Source: Flavobacterium azooxidireducens (GTDB taxonomy: Bacteria; Bacteroidota; Bacteroidia; Flavobacteriales; Flavobacteriaceae). Taken from it: a stretch of 64,000 bases of DNA. Shown piece after piece: positions 44,212 to 52,892 of the stretch. Positions within the stretch are counted from its first letter, which is position 1; the number at the start of each line of letters is the position of its first letter. A program made the translations under genes and the position numbers. Location of the stretch: assembly GCF_023195775.1 (NCBI RefSeq), contig NZ_CP096205.1, forward strand, positions 3,741,001-3,805,000. The letters run 5' to 3'. The notes under the pieces were generated by a model. The model did not search any database and had not been told where the DNA came from. It worked only from the letters and a program-made list of their open reading frames with translations.

Positions 44212-45945
44212 ATGATTTTGAAAAGAATATTATTCTGCTTTATTTTTTTTGTGTTATACTCCTACACAACACTTCTATATGCTCAAAATGATAACTTTAA
44301 CAATAAAAACAAAGAATTTTTTGGATTAGTTTGGAACGATACAAAAAAAGCTAAAGTAGTTTTAAAATGGATGGAAGAATATGCTTTAGAAAAAAATCAA
44401 TCAGAGTTACTATCTAAATATTTTAATGCAAATGCTACTTTTTTCTACTCCAAATCTAATTACAATGAAGCTATCTCAAATTATTTAAAATCGTATGAAA
44501 AAGCCAAAGAATGGGGTGATAAATGGCAACAAGGTGTTGTTCTAAACAATCTTGGCGGATGCTTATTTCAAATGCAAGAATATGAAAAAGCAAAAGAATA
44601 TTATGAAATAGCCTATCAGCTTTTTATTGAATTAAAAGACATAGACTGGCAAACAAATGTTTTATTTAATTTGGCCGCAATAAATTATGATTTAGAAAAT
44701 TTTTTAATTGCCGAACAACAATTTCTAAAATTAGAAAAAAGCTATTTAAAAAATAATCAATTGGATTATGCTTCTTATTGTAATAGAAATCTCGGAACAA
44801 TTTATGTTGAAACCAATCGAATTGATGATGCTATCAAACAATTAGAACTCTCTTTAGCAAGAGGTAGCCAAACAGATACAAAAGAAGATTTGGCTTTGAC
44901 CTATCAAAAAATGGGACACGCATTAGCAAAAAAAAATAAAAATCAAGACGCTTTACATTACCTTCATAAAAGCTTGAAAATCACAAAAGAAAACTTTAAT
45001 AATAAATGGACGCTCATAAATTATGAACTCTTTGCACAAACATACAAACAGAGTAATATTGCAGATAGTGCATATTTTTATTATGAAAAATGTTTAGCCT
45101 ACAAAGACACCGTTTTTAATGAAACTAAACAAACTGAATTTGCTACTTTAGAAACTCAATTTAAAACCAAACTCAAAGAGGAAAAAATTGCACAACAAAA
45201 AACAATCATCAATCAAAAAAACAAAATTATTTATGGTTTGATTTTTTTTATTGTGCTCATTATATTATTACTTCTACTGTTTATTATTACCCGATTAAAA
45301 TTATTAAAAAGTCGAAAGAAACTACAAGAATCGCTCGATGAAAAAGAAACATTACTTCGAGAAATTCATCATCGGGTAAAAAATAATTTACAAGTTGTTT
45401 CAAGCTTATTAAATATGCACGTTCGAAAAGTAACTGATCCTGATTCTAAAAAAATATTAGAAGAAGGTTCAGATAGACTAATGGCGATGTCATTAATTCA
45501 TAAAAACTTATATCCTCATTCTAACCTCAACACGATTTCGTTAGATGATTATCTTTTTAAATTAAGCCATCAACTATTTGATAATTATCAACTTAACTAT
45601 TCAAAAGTAAATTTAATAACAGAATTAGATAAAATTGATGTTGATATTGATAAACTAATACCTATCGGACTCATTGTAAACGAACTCATTTCAAATGCAA
45701 TGAAACACGCCTTTAATGAAGAATCGGATGCACAAATAAGCATTAAACTCAAATATGCCAAAGACAATGAAATTGAATTGGAAGTTGCCGATAATGGTCA
45801 AGGTATTGCCAACAATTGGCGAGAGAAAGAATCTGACTCTATTGGTATGAAATTAATTACAATTTTTAGTGAAAAATTAAAGAGCAAACTATCTATTCAA
45901 AATGATAATGGCACTAGAATCAAACTTTTAATTCCAACCTTATGA
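44212..45945 (+). CDS. TPR-sensor histidine kinase (HisKA_2 type)
   Basis: This 577-aa kinase has a signal or anchor at the N-terminus and five or more TPR-like repeats in residues about 60-310 (for example NNLGGCLFQMQEYEKAKEYY). A coiled coil and one TM segment (IYGLIFFIVLIILLLLLFII, about 343-362) follow. The cytoplasmic part has the HisKA_2 motif LREIHHRVKNNLQVVSSLL (His386/387) and an HATPase_c domain with NELISNAMKHAF and DNGQGI. TPRs in the periplasm would sense a protein or peptide. It overlaps the response regulator by 4 bp (ATGA). Confidence 0.92.
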   Translation: MILKRILFCFIFFVLYSYTTLLYAQNDNFNNKNKEFFGLVWNDTKKAKVVLKWMEEYALEKNQSELLSKYFNANATFFYSKSNYNEAISNYLKSYEKAKEWGDKWQQGVVLNNLGGCLFQMQEYEKAKEYYEIAYQLFIELKDIDWQTNVLFNLAAINYDLENFLIAEQQFLKLEKSYLKNNQLDYASYCNRNLGTIYVETNRIDDAIKQLELSLARGSQTDTKEDLALTYQKMGHALAKKNKNQDALHYLHKSLKITKENFNNKWTLINYELFAQTYKQSNIADSAYFYYEKCLAYKDTVFNETKQTEFATLETQFKTKLKEEKIAQQKTIINQKNKIIYGLIFFIVLIILLLLLFIITRLKLLKSRKKLQESLDEKETLLREIHHRVKNNLQVVSSLLNMHVRKVTDPDSKKILEEGSDRLMAMSLIHKNLYPHSNLNTISLDDYLFKLSHQLFDNYQLNYSKVNLITELDKIDVDIDKLIPIGLIVNELISNAMKHAFNEESDAQISIKLKYAKDNEIELEVADNGQGIANNWREKESDSIGMKLITIFSEKLKSKLSIQNDNGTRIKLLIPTL

Positions 45946-46547
45946 CCTCTATTGCTATTTTAATTATTGAGGACGAACCCTTAATTGCAGAAGACATCAA
46001 ACAAACATGTTTGGAAAACAAGTTAAGTGTTGCAGGAATCGCTTATACGTTTGAAGATGCAATTTCTATTTTGGAAGAAAAAAAAGTAGATTATGTTTTG
46101 TTAGACATTCAATTAGGAGATAGCAATGACGGATTAGAAATTGGCAAACGTCTGTCTCAAGAATATTTTATTCCGTTTAGCTACATTACATCCTTTTCGG
46201 ATGCAAAAACATTGTCTCATGTAAAACTGACTAAACCCGCAGGTTATTTAACCAAACCATTTAGAAACCGAGACATTATCATACAAATTGAATTAGGGCT
46301 TGACATAGCTGCTCGATTAAAAAAACATGAGTTTGCCAGCCTTAAACATATAAACAAATTCTCTCTTGTTGAGCTTTCTCAAAGAGAATATGAAGTTGTT
46401 TTAGAAATTTGTAAAGGCAAATCAAATTTAGAAATTTCCGAAACACTTTTTGTAAGTATGAATACGATAAAAACACATTTGAAAAATATTTTTTCTAAAC
46501 TTGATGTAAAATCGAGAACAGAATTAATTAACAAAATTATCGGTTAG
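45942..46547 (+). CDS. Response regulator, receiver plus LuxR/NarL-type HTH
   Basis: This 201-aa protein has a receiver domain with acidic pocket E10-D11, phospho-acceptor Asp55 in YVLLDIQLGD, and Lys-Pro in GYLTKPF. A short linker leads to a LuxR-type HTH (residues about 142-200; SQREYEVVLEICKGKSNLEI, NTIKTHLKNIFSKL). It overlaps the kinase gene by 4 bp and is surely its partner. NarL-type proteins bind short inverted repeats upstream of the -35 region, which fits the three TCACmCAAAAG sites around this operon. Confidence 0.93.
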   Translation: MTSIAILIIEDEPLIAEDIKQTCLENKLSVAGIAYTFEDAISILEEKKVDYVLLDIQLGDSNDGLEIGKRLSQEYFIPFSYITSFSDAKTLSHVKLTKPAGYLTKPFRNRDIIIQIELGLDIAARLKKHEFASLKHINKFSLVELSQREYEVVLEICKGKSNLEISETLFVSMNTIKTHLKNIFSKLDVKSRTELINKIIG

Positions 46548-46566
46548 TTTATTTTTTCATCAAAAA

Positions 46567-46612
46567 TCACCCAAAAGTAGTAGTTAAACCATCTGTAAAA
46601 CAGACAAATTTG
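46567..46612 (+). promoter_or_regulatory. Activator site (TCACCC-AAAA-GTAGTA) and -7 box
   Basis: TCACCCAAAAGTAGTA (46567-46582), then CAAATTTG (46605-46612) starting 38 bp after the first base. The left half-site matches TCACCC exactly and the right half is degenerate. The gene start at 46690 leaves a leader of about 70 nt. Confidence 0.6.
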
Positions 46613-46689
46613 TAATTGATTTAAAAGTATGATTTTCAAACTTTTGATAAAAGGAATTTTATTTTAAACTCAATTAATTTGTAGGTAGT

Positions 46690-47697
46690 ATGGCAAGGCA
46701 ATTTATACTCATTTTCATGATATGTATTTGTTCAATTTCTGTTTATGGTCAAGTTGGAATAAACACAACTGCACCAAAATCTACACTTGATGTTGAAGGT
46801 AAACCAGGAATTTCTACTGAAATCGATGGCATAAAAGCACCAAATATTTCCGGAAATGAATTAAGAGATAAAGATGCTATTTATGGCATTAATCAAACAG
46901 GGGTGATTGTTTATGTTACATCAATTCCTTCTCCTATATCCGTAAAAACAACTCATATTAATGAAATAGGTTACTATTTTTTTGATGGATTGAGTTGGAA
47001 AAAACTATCTTATAGCAGTTTAAATGAAATTGGAGATATAAAAAGCAGTGTCAAAACAACAGACCATAATGGATGGATTTTGTTAGATGGAAGGCTAGTC
47101 GCTTCGCTATCAGTAACTCAACAAACAAATGTTTTTAGCTTATTCGGTGGCACTACGCTTAATCTTCCTGATGCTTCAAATAAAATAGTCGTACAAGGTG
47201 GCACAGTTGGTACAACATCTACTGCAACAAACATTACACAAAATCAACTACCAAATGTTACCCTTACTGGATTTACAAATTTCGGCGGAGGTCATTCACA
47301 TACTGTTGATCCAGCTCCAGTTTCAACTAGTAGTAATGGTAGTCATACACATACCCACAACGCTAATCGTAACGCAACAGATGATTATTATGGCTTAGTT
47401 AGAGCTACGTTTTCAGATGGCGGTGGTGCTTCCTCAGTGACTACTGCACCTGGATTAGCCGGATATAATGGCCGAGTTAACGCTGGTTTTAACGGAAACC
47501 CAAGAGCACTTTCTATTAATTCGGGTGGAGACCACACGCATACCATTGATATTCCATCAACAGCAACAAATACCGTTAGTGACCATTTTCATTCTTTACT
47601 AACAACTTCAATAAATGGTGGTGTTACACAACAAGTTCTTACAACATCAAATTTACCAAGACTTAGTGCAAATATGTTTATCTATTTAGGATTATAA
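46690..47697 (+). CDS. Exported protein with phage tail-collar-like domain and HxH motifs
   Basis: This 335-aa protein has a signal peptide ending VYGQ and then VGINTTAPKSTLDVEG, a phrase common at the start of secreted Flavobacterium fibre-like proteins. Residues about 112-185 look like a phage tail collar domain (IGDIKSSVKTTDHNGWILLDGR). The rest is a Gly/Ser/Thr-rich region with several HxH motifs (HSH, HTHTH, HTH, HFH), as in metal-binding tail-fibre tips, and ends ANMFIYLGL. No other phage genes are nearby. Promoter carries the TCACCCAAAAG element. Confidence 0.75.
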   Translation: MARQFILIFMICICSISVYGQVGINTTAPKSTLDVEGKPGISTEIDGIKAPNISGNELRDKDAIYGINQTGVIVYVTSIPSPISVKTTHINEIGYYFFDGLSWKKLSYSSLNEIGDIKSSVKTTDHNGWILLDGRLVASLSVTQQTNVFSLFGGTTLNLPDASNKIVVQGGTVGTTSTATNITQNQLPNVTLTGFTNFGGGHSHTVDPAPVSTSSNGSHTHTHNANRNATDDYYGLVRATFSDGGGASSVTTAPGLAGYNGRVNAGFNGNPRALSINSGGDHTHTIDIPSTATNTVSDHFHSLLTTSINGGVTQQVLTTSNLPRLSANMFIYLGL

Positions 47698-47921
47698 AAA
47701 ATATTGTAACTTTTTAAACAATAAAAATCAAAGTGTTAAACGTTTTGATGATTAAAGCTTGCTGATTAATTTGTGATTGTAACCCTACTCTATTTAAGAT
47801 TATTCAAATCATAAAATTACACTTCATCTAAATTCTATTAGGCAACTTGAAAGTTGGATAAATATTTATTAAAATTCTAACTAAAAATTTCAGGAGTTAA
47901 AGACTACAAAAAAGATCAAAA
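47698..47921. other. Non-coding gap before the 47998 gene
   Basis: No gene is seen in 47698-47997. The first part has no clear terminator, and AT-rich sequence fills the rest up to the activator site at 47922. Confidence 0.5.
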
Positions 47922-47967
47922 TCACCCAAAAGAATGATTTACAAACATTTAAAGAACCATAAATTTG
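47922..47967 (+). promoter_or_regulatory. Activator site (TCACCC-AAAA-GAATGA) and -7 box
   Basis: TCACCCAAAAGAATGA (47922-47937), then a consensus -7 box TAAATTTG (47960-47967) starting 38 bp after the first base. The gene start follows 30 bp after the box. No TTG lies at -33. Confidence 0.65.
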
Positions 47968-47997
47968 ATTCATTAATAACCATTAAATCATTTTATT

Positions 47998-48567
47998 ATG
48001 AAAAACGCATTTAAAACTCTCGTATTCGCCACAGCAATTTTGTTATGTGGAAATGTATCATTTGCTCAAGCACCCGGTTGCAACAGTGCTGCTGAAATTG
48101 TATCAAAAATGTGGCAATCTTGGGACAAAGTTTCGGACAAACTTCCTGGAGATGTTCCTGGAAGTCAATTTGTTTCATTTGCTGCAAAATCAATCACAAA
48201 TTGGAATCAAATGGTTGCCGGAAACAGTTGGGCTACTATTGGACCAAGAAGTTTAAACTTTGGTGAAAAAGCCAACGGAACTGTGCTCGGACAAACAACT
48301 AGAGTTTTTACTTTACCACCAAGTAACAAAGAAACGGTAACAATTACTATTAAAAAAATTGACGGAAAAGCTAAAACCGGAATTTCTGTTTGTAGTGAAG
48401 GAAGACAAGGAAATACTCGTACTGATGACAATTATACATTTAATAATTCTGATGATCCGGAAACAAAAAAATTCATAATTGAAAAAGCTAAAAACAGAGT
48501 ATTAAGTGTTACAATTAAAAATTATTCTGTCGGAAATAAATTTCAGTATACTATTGAAGCTAATTAG
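47998..48567 (+). CDS. Exported protein of unknown function
   Basis: This 189-aa protein has signal peptide KNAFKTLVFATAILLCGNVSFA. The mature part has two cysteines (APGCNSA and SVCSEG) that could form a disulfide, a helical first half (IVSKMWQSWDKVSDKL) and a beta-rich second half ending VGNKFQYTIEAN. I do not recognise a family. It carries the TCACCCAAAAG element with a perfect -7 box, so it is a predicted target of the response regulator at 45942. Confidence 0.75.
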   Translation: MKNAFKTLVFATAILLCGNVSFAQAPGCNSAAEIVSKMWQSWDKVSDKLPGDVPGSQFVSFAAKSITNWNQMVAGNSWATIGPRSLNFGEKANGTVLGQTTRVFTLPPSNKETVTITIKKIDGKAKTGISVCSEGRQGNTRTDDNYTFNNSDDPETKKFIIEKAKNRVLSVTIKNYSVGNKFQYTIEAN

Positions 48568-48617
48568 TAGTAAAAAAATTAAAATGAGTAGCTAATTTTC
48601 AGTTTACTGTCATTGAA

Positions 48618-48983
48618 TTACAAAGGCTGTTTTATATAATGCAGCCTTTGTTCGTTTATCAAATCAATTAAAACATCATTATCAATTTCTTCAAGTGAAA
48701 AATAACGTAAAGATTTAAACGTATTTCGTTTTTCACCCACCAACAGTTCCTTATGTTGTTGAAGTTGATAGCCTTTATTAAAAGCTAAATCAACATATTT
48801 TCCTTTGTGACTTGCATTTAAAAAACAAAATGGTTTTCCGTTTACGTAGTAATATGGAATTTTCCATTTGAATAAAAGTATAGCTTCTGGTAATTCCTTT
48901 TCAATTATTACTTGCAAATTCAGAAGTATCTCTTTGTATAATTCGGGTTGATTTAAAATATATTCTTCTGCTGGTTTCATCAA
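48618..48983 (-). CDS. DUF1801 domain protein
   Basis: This 121-aa cytoplasmic protein fits the DUF1801/YdhG-like family, with ILLFKWKIPYYYVNGKPFCFL and ASHKGKYVDLAFNKGYQL typical. The role is unknown, sometimes linked to iron or frataxin-like folds. The first two codons are both Met. The end of the gene contains an inverted repeat (48622-48629 with 48642-48649). The 48986 gene lies 2 bp upstream on the same strand. Confidence 0.82.
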   Translation of the reverse strand: MMKPAEEYILNQPELYKEILLNLQVIIEKELPEAILLFKWKIPYYYVNGKPFCFLNASHKGKYVDLAFNKGYQLQQHKELLVGEKRNTFKSLRYFSLEEIDNDVLIDLINEQRLHYIKQPL

Positions 48984-48985
48984 AA

Positions 48986-49261
48986 TTAATTTTTACCAAT
49001 GGTTTCAATACCTTCATTTTCTGGTGTTTTTTTATTTCCTCGCATCAAACGATAACCATATTTAAAACAAAGAAAATTTATAAAACAAAATAAAAGAATA
49101 AGTGTAATTTTTCCAGAATAATAGCTAATTACATAGGATTCATCTTGACCAATTATATCTTTTTCCTCGATTAAAATCATTTTTAATACTGAAGAAAGTA
49201 TTGAAAGCAAAAGAATTATCCCAATTAAAAACAAAAGAATTCCTAGAATTTTTTTCAACAT
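48986..49261 (-). CDS. Small membrane protein
   Basis: This 91-aa protein has two hydrophobic segments (ILGILLFLIGIILLLSILSSVL and ITLILLFCFINFLCFKYGYR) and a charged C-terminus. No family is recognised. It ends 2 bp before the DUF1801 start and is probably cotranscribed with it. Confidence 0.6.
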   Translation of the reverse strand: MLKKILGILLFLIGIILLLSILSSVLKMILIEEKDIIGQDESYVISYYSGKITLILLFCFINFLCFKYGYRLMRGNKKTPENEGIETIGKN

Positions 49262-49344
49262 TTTTTTAAATTTTGAATAAAAGTAAAAAAAAATTGCACA
49301 GCAAAAAAAGTTTTACTTACTTTGCATCTCAAAGTACTTTAAAA

Positions 49345-49968
49345 ATGGAAAACGAGAAATACCTCAACGACCTTTCTGAAATCAAAAATTTGATGAACCG
49401 TTCATCACGCTTTTTATCGCTGAGCGGACTATCAGGAATATTAGCCGGAACCTATGCATTAATTGGAGCATACTTAGCTTATAAAACGATTTACTTTGAT
49501 ACTTCTACAATGGGAGCCTATAAGAATTTAGTAATTTCAGAAGAAGCTGTTATCCGATTACTAGTGATTGCTGCATCTGTCGCTTTTCTTTCTTTGCTTA
49601 CCGGAATCTTATTAAGTATTCAAAAAGCAAAATCGAATAACGAAACTATTTGGAATAGTACTGCAAGACGATTAGTAATCAATTTTTTAATTCCATTAGC
49701 TACCGGAGGTTTCTTTATTATTTTTTTGATCGAAAAAGAAATGTTAGGTTTAGTTGCACCGCTTACCTTAATCTTTTACGGATTAGCCTGTGTGAATGCG
49801 AGTAAATATACGTTGGGAGGCGTTCGTTATTTGGGACTAACTTTTATTATTTTAGGTTTACTTTCGACTTGGTTTTTGGGCTACGGATTACTATTTTGGG
49901 CATTAGGTTTTGGTGTTTGTCATATACTATATGGTAGTATTATGTATTTCAAATACGAAAGAGGATAG
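49345..49968 (+). CDS. Membrane protein of unknown function
   Basis: This 207-aa protein has six hydrophobic segments after a soluble NEKYLNDLSEIKNLMNRSSR start. I chose ATG 49345 over ATG 49273, because a promoter (TTG 49294-49296, 20 bp, TTACTTTG 49317-49324) lies between the two and would exclude the upstream start. Related proteins occur next to a small wHTH regulator in Flavobacteriia, as here (50088). No function is known. Confidence 0.75.
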   Translation: MENEKYLNDLSEIKNLMNRSSRFLSLSGLSGILAGTYALIGAYLAYKTIYFDTSTMGAYKNLVISEEAVIRLLVIAASVAFLSLLTGILLSIQKAKSNNETIWNSTARRLVINFLIPLATGGFFIIFLIEKEMLGLVAPLTLIFYGLACVNASKYTLGGVRYLGLTFIILGLLSTWFLGYGLLFWALGFGVCHILYGSIMYFKYERG

Positions 49969-50087
49969 ATTTTTTGATTGTTTGATTATCCGATTTTTAG
50001 ATAATTAGATTCTTTTCAATATAATAATTTTTCAAATTTTATTCATCTGTGTTCCAATAAAAAATAGTAATTCCTTTCCTTTGCAAA

Positions 50088-50384
50088 ATGAAAAACATCA
50101 TCCAAAATATAAACAAAGCCTTTGACCATCGTATCCGACTGGGTATTATGTCGATTTTGATGGTGAATGAAAGTGCCGATTTTACTACGCTGAAAGAATT
50201 GTTGGGTGTCACCGATGGCAATCTTGCCTCGCATGCCAAAGCCTTAGAATCTGAAGAATACATCGCCATTGAAAAGCAATTCATAGGTAAAAAACCCAAC
50301 ACTAGCTACAAAGCCACAAAACTTGGAAAAAAAGCCTTTCAAGAACACATTGAAGCACTTGAAAAATTAATCAAAAAAAATTAA
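50088..50384 (+). CDS. Winged-helix transcriptional regulator
   Basis: This 98-aa protein is a bare winged helix (DHRIRLGIMSILMVNESADF, TLKELLGVTDGNLASHAKAL) of the ArsR/MarR-like, HTH_27 type. There is no ligand domain. It follows the membrane protein at 49345 and precedes a DUF1361 gene and creD. Such small regulators in Flavobacteriia often control membrane-protein operons downstream, which fits this layout. Confidence 0.85.
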   Translation: MKNIIQNINKAFDHRIRLGIMSILMVNESADFTTLKELLGVTDGNLASHAKALESEEYIAIEKQFIGKKPNTSYKATKLGKKAFQEHIEALEKLIKKN

Positions 50385-50429
50385 TCTATTTTTTTATATT
50401 TTAACTTTGAAAAACAAAGTACTTTATAA

Positions 50430-51095
50430 ATGAAAAAACTTACCTATTATCAAACTATCAGAAAAAATGAGGTGATTGTATTTGCTACGTTAACTCTTTT
50501 CAGTCTATTGCTACTATTAATTAGAGCCAAAGTGACACAAAGTGTTTTCTTTTTCTTTCTAATTTGGAATTTATTCCTTGCTTTCATCCCTTACTTAATT
50601 TCATTCTTTCTTTTCACTTCAGTCACTTTCCAAGAAAGGAGATTTCTAAGAATCGGAACGCTTTTGGTTTGGTTGCTTTTTTTACCTAATTCCTTTTATT
50701 TATTGACCGATTTTGTACACCTCAACAAATTTCCGGACGTACCTTTTTGGTTCGATTTGGTGTTGGTTTCCTCATTTTCGATTACCGGATTTGCTTTGGG
50801 ATTATTCTCCATCCGAACCATCGAAAAAATAATTCAACTCCATTATTCCAAAACTCAAAGTAAGATAATGCTGTTTTGCATTCTTTATTTAACTGCTTTT
50901 GGTATTTACCTCGGACGGTTTTTACGTTTCAACAGTTGGGATTTACTCTCAAATCCAATTGATTTGTTTTCATCCTGTGTTGACTGTCTGTTTATGAGAG
51001 ATGTTCAAAATTTTACACTTGGCTTTGGTACTTTCTTACTGGTTTTATACTCCGTTTCTTCTGCTTTAATTTCTAAAAATATACATCATGACTAA
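50430..51095 (+). CDS. DUF1361 membrane protein
   Basis: This 221-aa protein has about seven hydrophobic segments and DUF1361 features such as WNLFLAFIPYLISFF, WLLFLPNSFYLLTDFVHL and GIYLGRFLRFNSWDL. The function is unknown. It overlaps the next gene by 8 bp and follows the wHTH regulator after 45 bp, so the three are probably one operon that continues towards creD. Confidence 0.85.
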   Translation: MKKLTYYQTIRKNEVIVFATLTLFSLLLLLIRAKVTQSVFFFFLIWNLFLAFIPYLISFFLFTSVTFQERRFLRIGTLLVWLLFLPNSFYLLTDFVHLNKFPDVPFWFDLVLVSSFSITGFALGLFSIRTIEKIIQLHYSKTQSKIMLFCILYLTAFGIYLGRFLRFNSWDLLSNPIDLFSSCVDCLFMRDVQNFTLGFGTFLLVLYSVSSALISKNIHHD

Positions 51096-51411
51096 AAAAA
51101 CGTATGCTGCGGTAAACGGTCAATTATCAACTCAAATTGCTATTTTTTCATTTGCTATTGGTACGGTTTTATTTTTAACACATCAACTATTTCCAACTGT
51201 AGATTTCATAATTATTATTGGAATTTACTATGTAATGACCGCTTTATTAATCAATAGTCTTGTATTGCTCAACCTAATCCATCACTTTATCTTCTTCCGA
51301 AATCATCGGGAATATTTTGCCATTAAAATCCTCATCGTATTGGCTAATCTTCCTATTGCCGCTGGGTATTTTTATATAACTATTAATCGCATTAATCTAT
51401 TTCATTTCTAA
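51088..51411 (+). CDS. Small membrane protein
   Basis: This 107-aa protein has three hydrophobic segments. It overlaps the DUF1361 gene by 8 bp and is followed by a repeat tract and creD. No family is recognised. Confidence 0.65.
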   Translation: MTKKTYAAVNGQLSTQIAIFSFAIGTVLFLTHQLFPTVDFIIIIGIYYVMTALLINSLVLLNLIHHFIFFRNHREYFAIKILIVLANLPIAAGYFYITINRINLFHF

Positions 51412-51462
51412 TAATCTAACAATCTAATAATCTATTAATCCAACAATCTAAAAATCAAAAAT
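51411..51462. repeat. AATCTAACAATCTAATAATC tract
   Basis: Variants of an approximately 10-bp AATCTAAYAATC unit occupy the gap just before creD. They overlap the site where its ribosome binding sequence should be. Confidence 0.7.
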
Positions 51463-51463
51463 C

Positions 51464-52807
51464 ATGGAAAAACAAACCAATTTCTTTCAGTCCAACACCG
51501 CTAAAATCATCATGGTTGGCTTTTTAACGCTCATTTTATTGATTCCGCTTCAATTTGTGAAAAGTCTTATTGAAGAACGATCCATTCGTCAAAAAGAAGT
51601 CGTTTCCGAAACTTCCGAAAAATGGGGCGAAGACATTTATTTTTATGGTCCGATTTTGAAAATTCCGTACAAAGTACATACCGAAAGCCTTCAATACGAA
51701 GCCAAAACCAATCAGCATGTGAAAACCATTTCCACTGAAATTCGTTTAGCCTATTTCTTTCCGGAAGAACTAAAAAACACCACAGATGTCACAATGGTTA
51801 AACCATTACAACGCAGTTTGTATAAGTCGAATGTGTTTAATGCTCAAATGGATTTTTCAGGAAGTTATGTTTTTCCGAACTTCAAAATCAATTCGATTGC
51901 GGATGAAAATATTATGTGGGACAAAGCCACGATTTTGATTCGGACAACGAATTTAAAAAGCATCAAAAGTCAGGTGAATTTAAAGTTAGGTGATTCGGTT
52001 TATCGATTTGAACCAACGCAAAACAAGCAGAATGATTCGATGTCAACATTAGAAACCGGTTTAGTGAATTTGCAATCGCTTCAACAAAATAGAAAACAAA
52101 ACTTTACTTTCAACATCAATTATAACGGTAGTAAGATGATTCATTTTGCTCCGATTGGGAAAACGACTTCGGCAAAAATGAGTTCCAATTGGCCGTCGCC
52201 GAGTTTCTCCGGGAATTTTTTACCTAATGACAAAAACAAAAAAATCACGTCAAAAGGTTTTGAAGCCGAATGGGAAGTGTTGCACCTCAACCGACCTTTC
52301 CCGCAGCAATCATTTGAAACTTTACCAAATGTGAGACCGCATGCTTTTGGTGTCGATTTTATTACGACTGTGGATGAATATCAACAAAACGAACGAGCTT
52401 CGAAGTATGGATTTTTGGTAATTGGATTAACGTTTTTAATCTTTTTTCTCATCCAAAGCATTAGTAAAATCAATATTCATATTTTTCAATATTCGATGAT
52501 TGGTTTGGCGTTGATTATGTTTTATACGTTGCTTATTTCGATTACAGAACACAGTAGTTTCACGTTGGCTTATGTGGTTGCAGGAGCTTCGGTAATTGTG
52601 CTGATTTCGCTTTATTCAATTTCAATTTTAAAGAATAAAAAGTTTCCGGCTTTTATTGGGATTTCGCTCACATTTTTATACACATTTATTTTTGTGATTA
52701 TTCAAATGGAAGATTATGCATTGTTGGTGGGTAGTATCGGATTGTTCCTGATTTTGGCTGCTGTGATGTATTTTTCTAGGAAGATTGATTGGGGAGCGGG
52801 GAATTAG
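51464..52807 (+). CDS. creD: Cell envelope integrity protein CreD
   Basis: CreD (447 aa) is an inner-membrane protein with one N-terminal segment and five to six segments in the last 150 residues. A large periplasmic beta domain lies between them (GEDIYFYGPILKIPYK, LNRPFPQQSF, AFGVDFITTVDEYQ). The family is linked to beta-lactam and colicin response in Gram-negatives. Start ATG 51464. It closes the wHTH-DUF1361 cluster. Confidence 0.92.
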   Translation: MEKQTNFFQSNTAKIIMVGFLTLILLIPLQFVKSLIEERSIRQKEVVSETSEKWGEDIYFYGPILKIPYKVHTESLQYEAKTNQHVKTISTEIRLAYFFPEELKNTTDVTMVKPLQRSLYKSNVFNAQMDFSGSYVFPNFKINSIADENIMWDKATILIRTTNLKSIKSQVNLKLGDSVYRFEPTQNKQNDSMSTLETGLVNLQSLQQNRKQNFTFNINYNGSKMIHFAPIGKTTSAKMSSNWPSPSFSGNFLPNDKNKKITSKGFEAEWEVLHLNRPFPQQSFETLPNVRPHAFGVDFITTVDEYQQNERASKYGFLVIGLTFLIFFLIQSISKINIHIFQYSMIGLALIMFYTLLISITEHSSFTLAYVVAGASVIVLISLYSISILKNKKFPAFIGISLTFLYTFIFVIIQMEDYALLVGSIGLFLILAAVMYFSRKIDWGAGN

Positions 52808-52830
52808 GGTTTCTCGTAAGGTATTTTAAT

Positions 52831-52892
52831 TTTCTCGCAGAGACGCAGAGACGCAAAGGTTTTGTTTTGCGACTTTGCGTCTTTGCGAGAAA
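52831..52892. repeat. Long inverted repeat with GAGACGCA units
   Basis: TTTCTCGCAGAGACGCA continues with GAGACGCAAAG (left arm 52831-52858). It pairs with CTTTGCGTCTTTGCGAGAAA (right arm 52873-52892), apart from one extra 8-bp unit on the left. A palindrome CCCGAAGCTTCGGG follows at 52904-52917. The element is GC-richer than its surroundings. Confidence 0.7.

Noticed and set aside
46690..47697. Prophage or contractile injection island around the collar-domain protein
   Set aside because: No other tail, baseplate, terminase, integrase or lysis gene is present; neighbours are a two-component pair and exported proteins.
48622..48649. Terminator for the 47998 gene
   Set aside because: AAAGGCTG/CAGCCTTT forms a stem but has no T-run on the plus strand and lies inside the DUF1801 coding end.
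50039..50302. Minus-strand 87-codon ORF over the wHTH regulator
   Set aside because: It is antisense to the HTH gene, which has a clear family pattern and a ribosome site.
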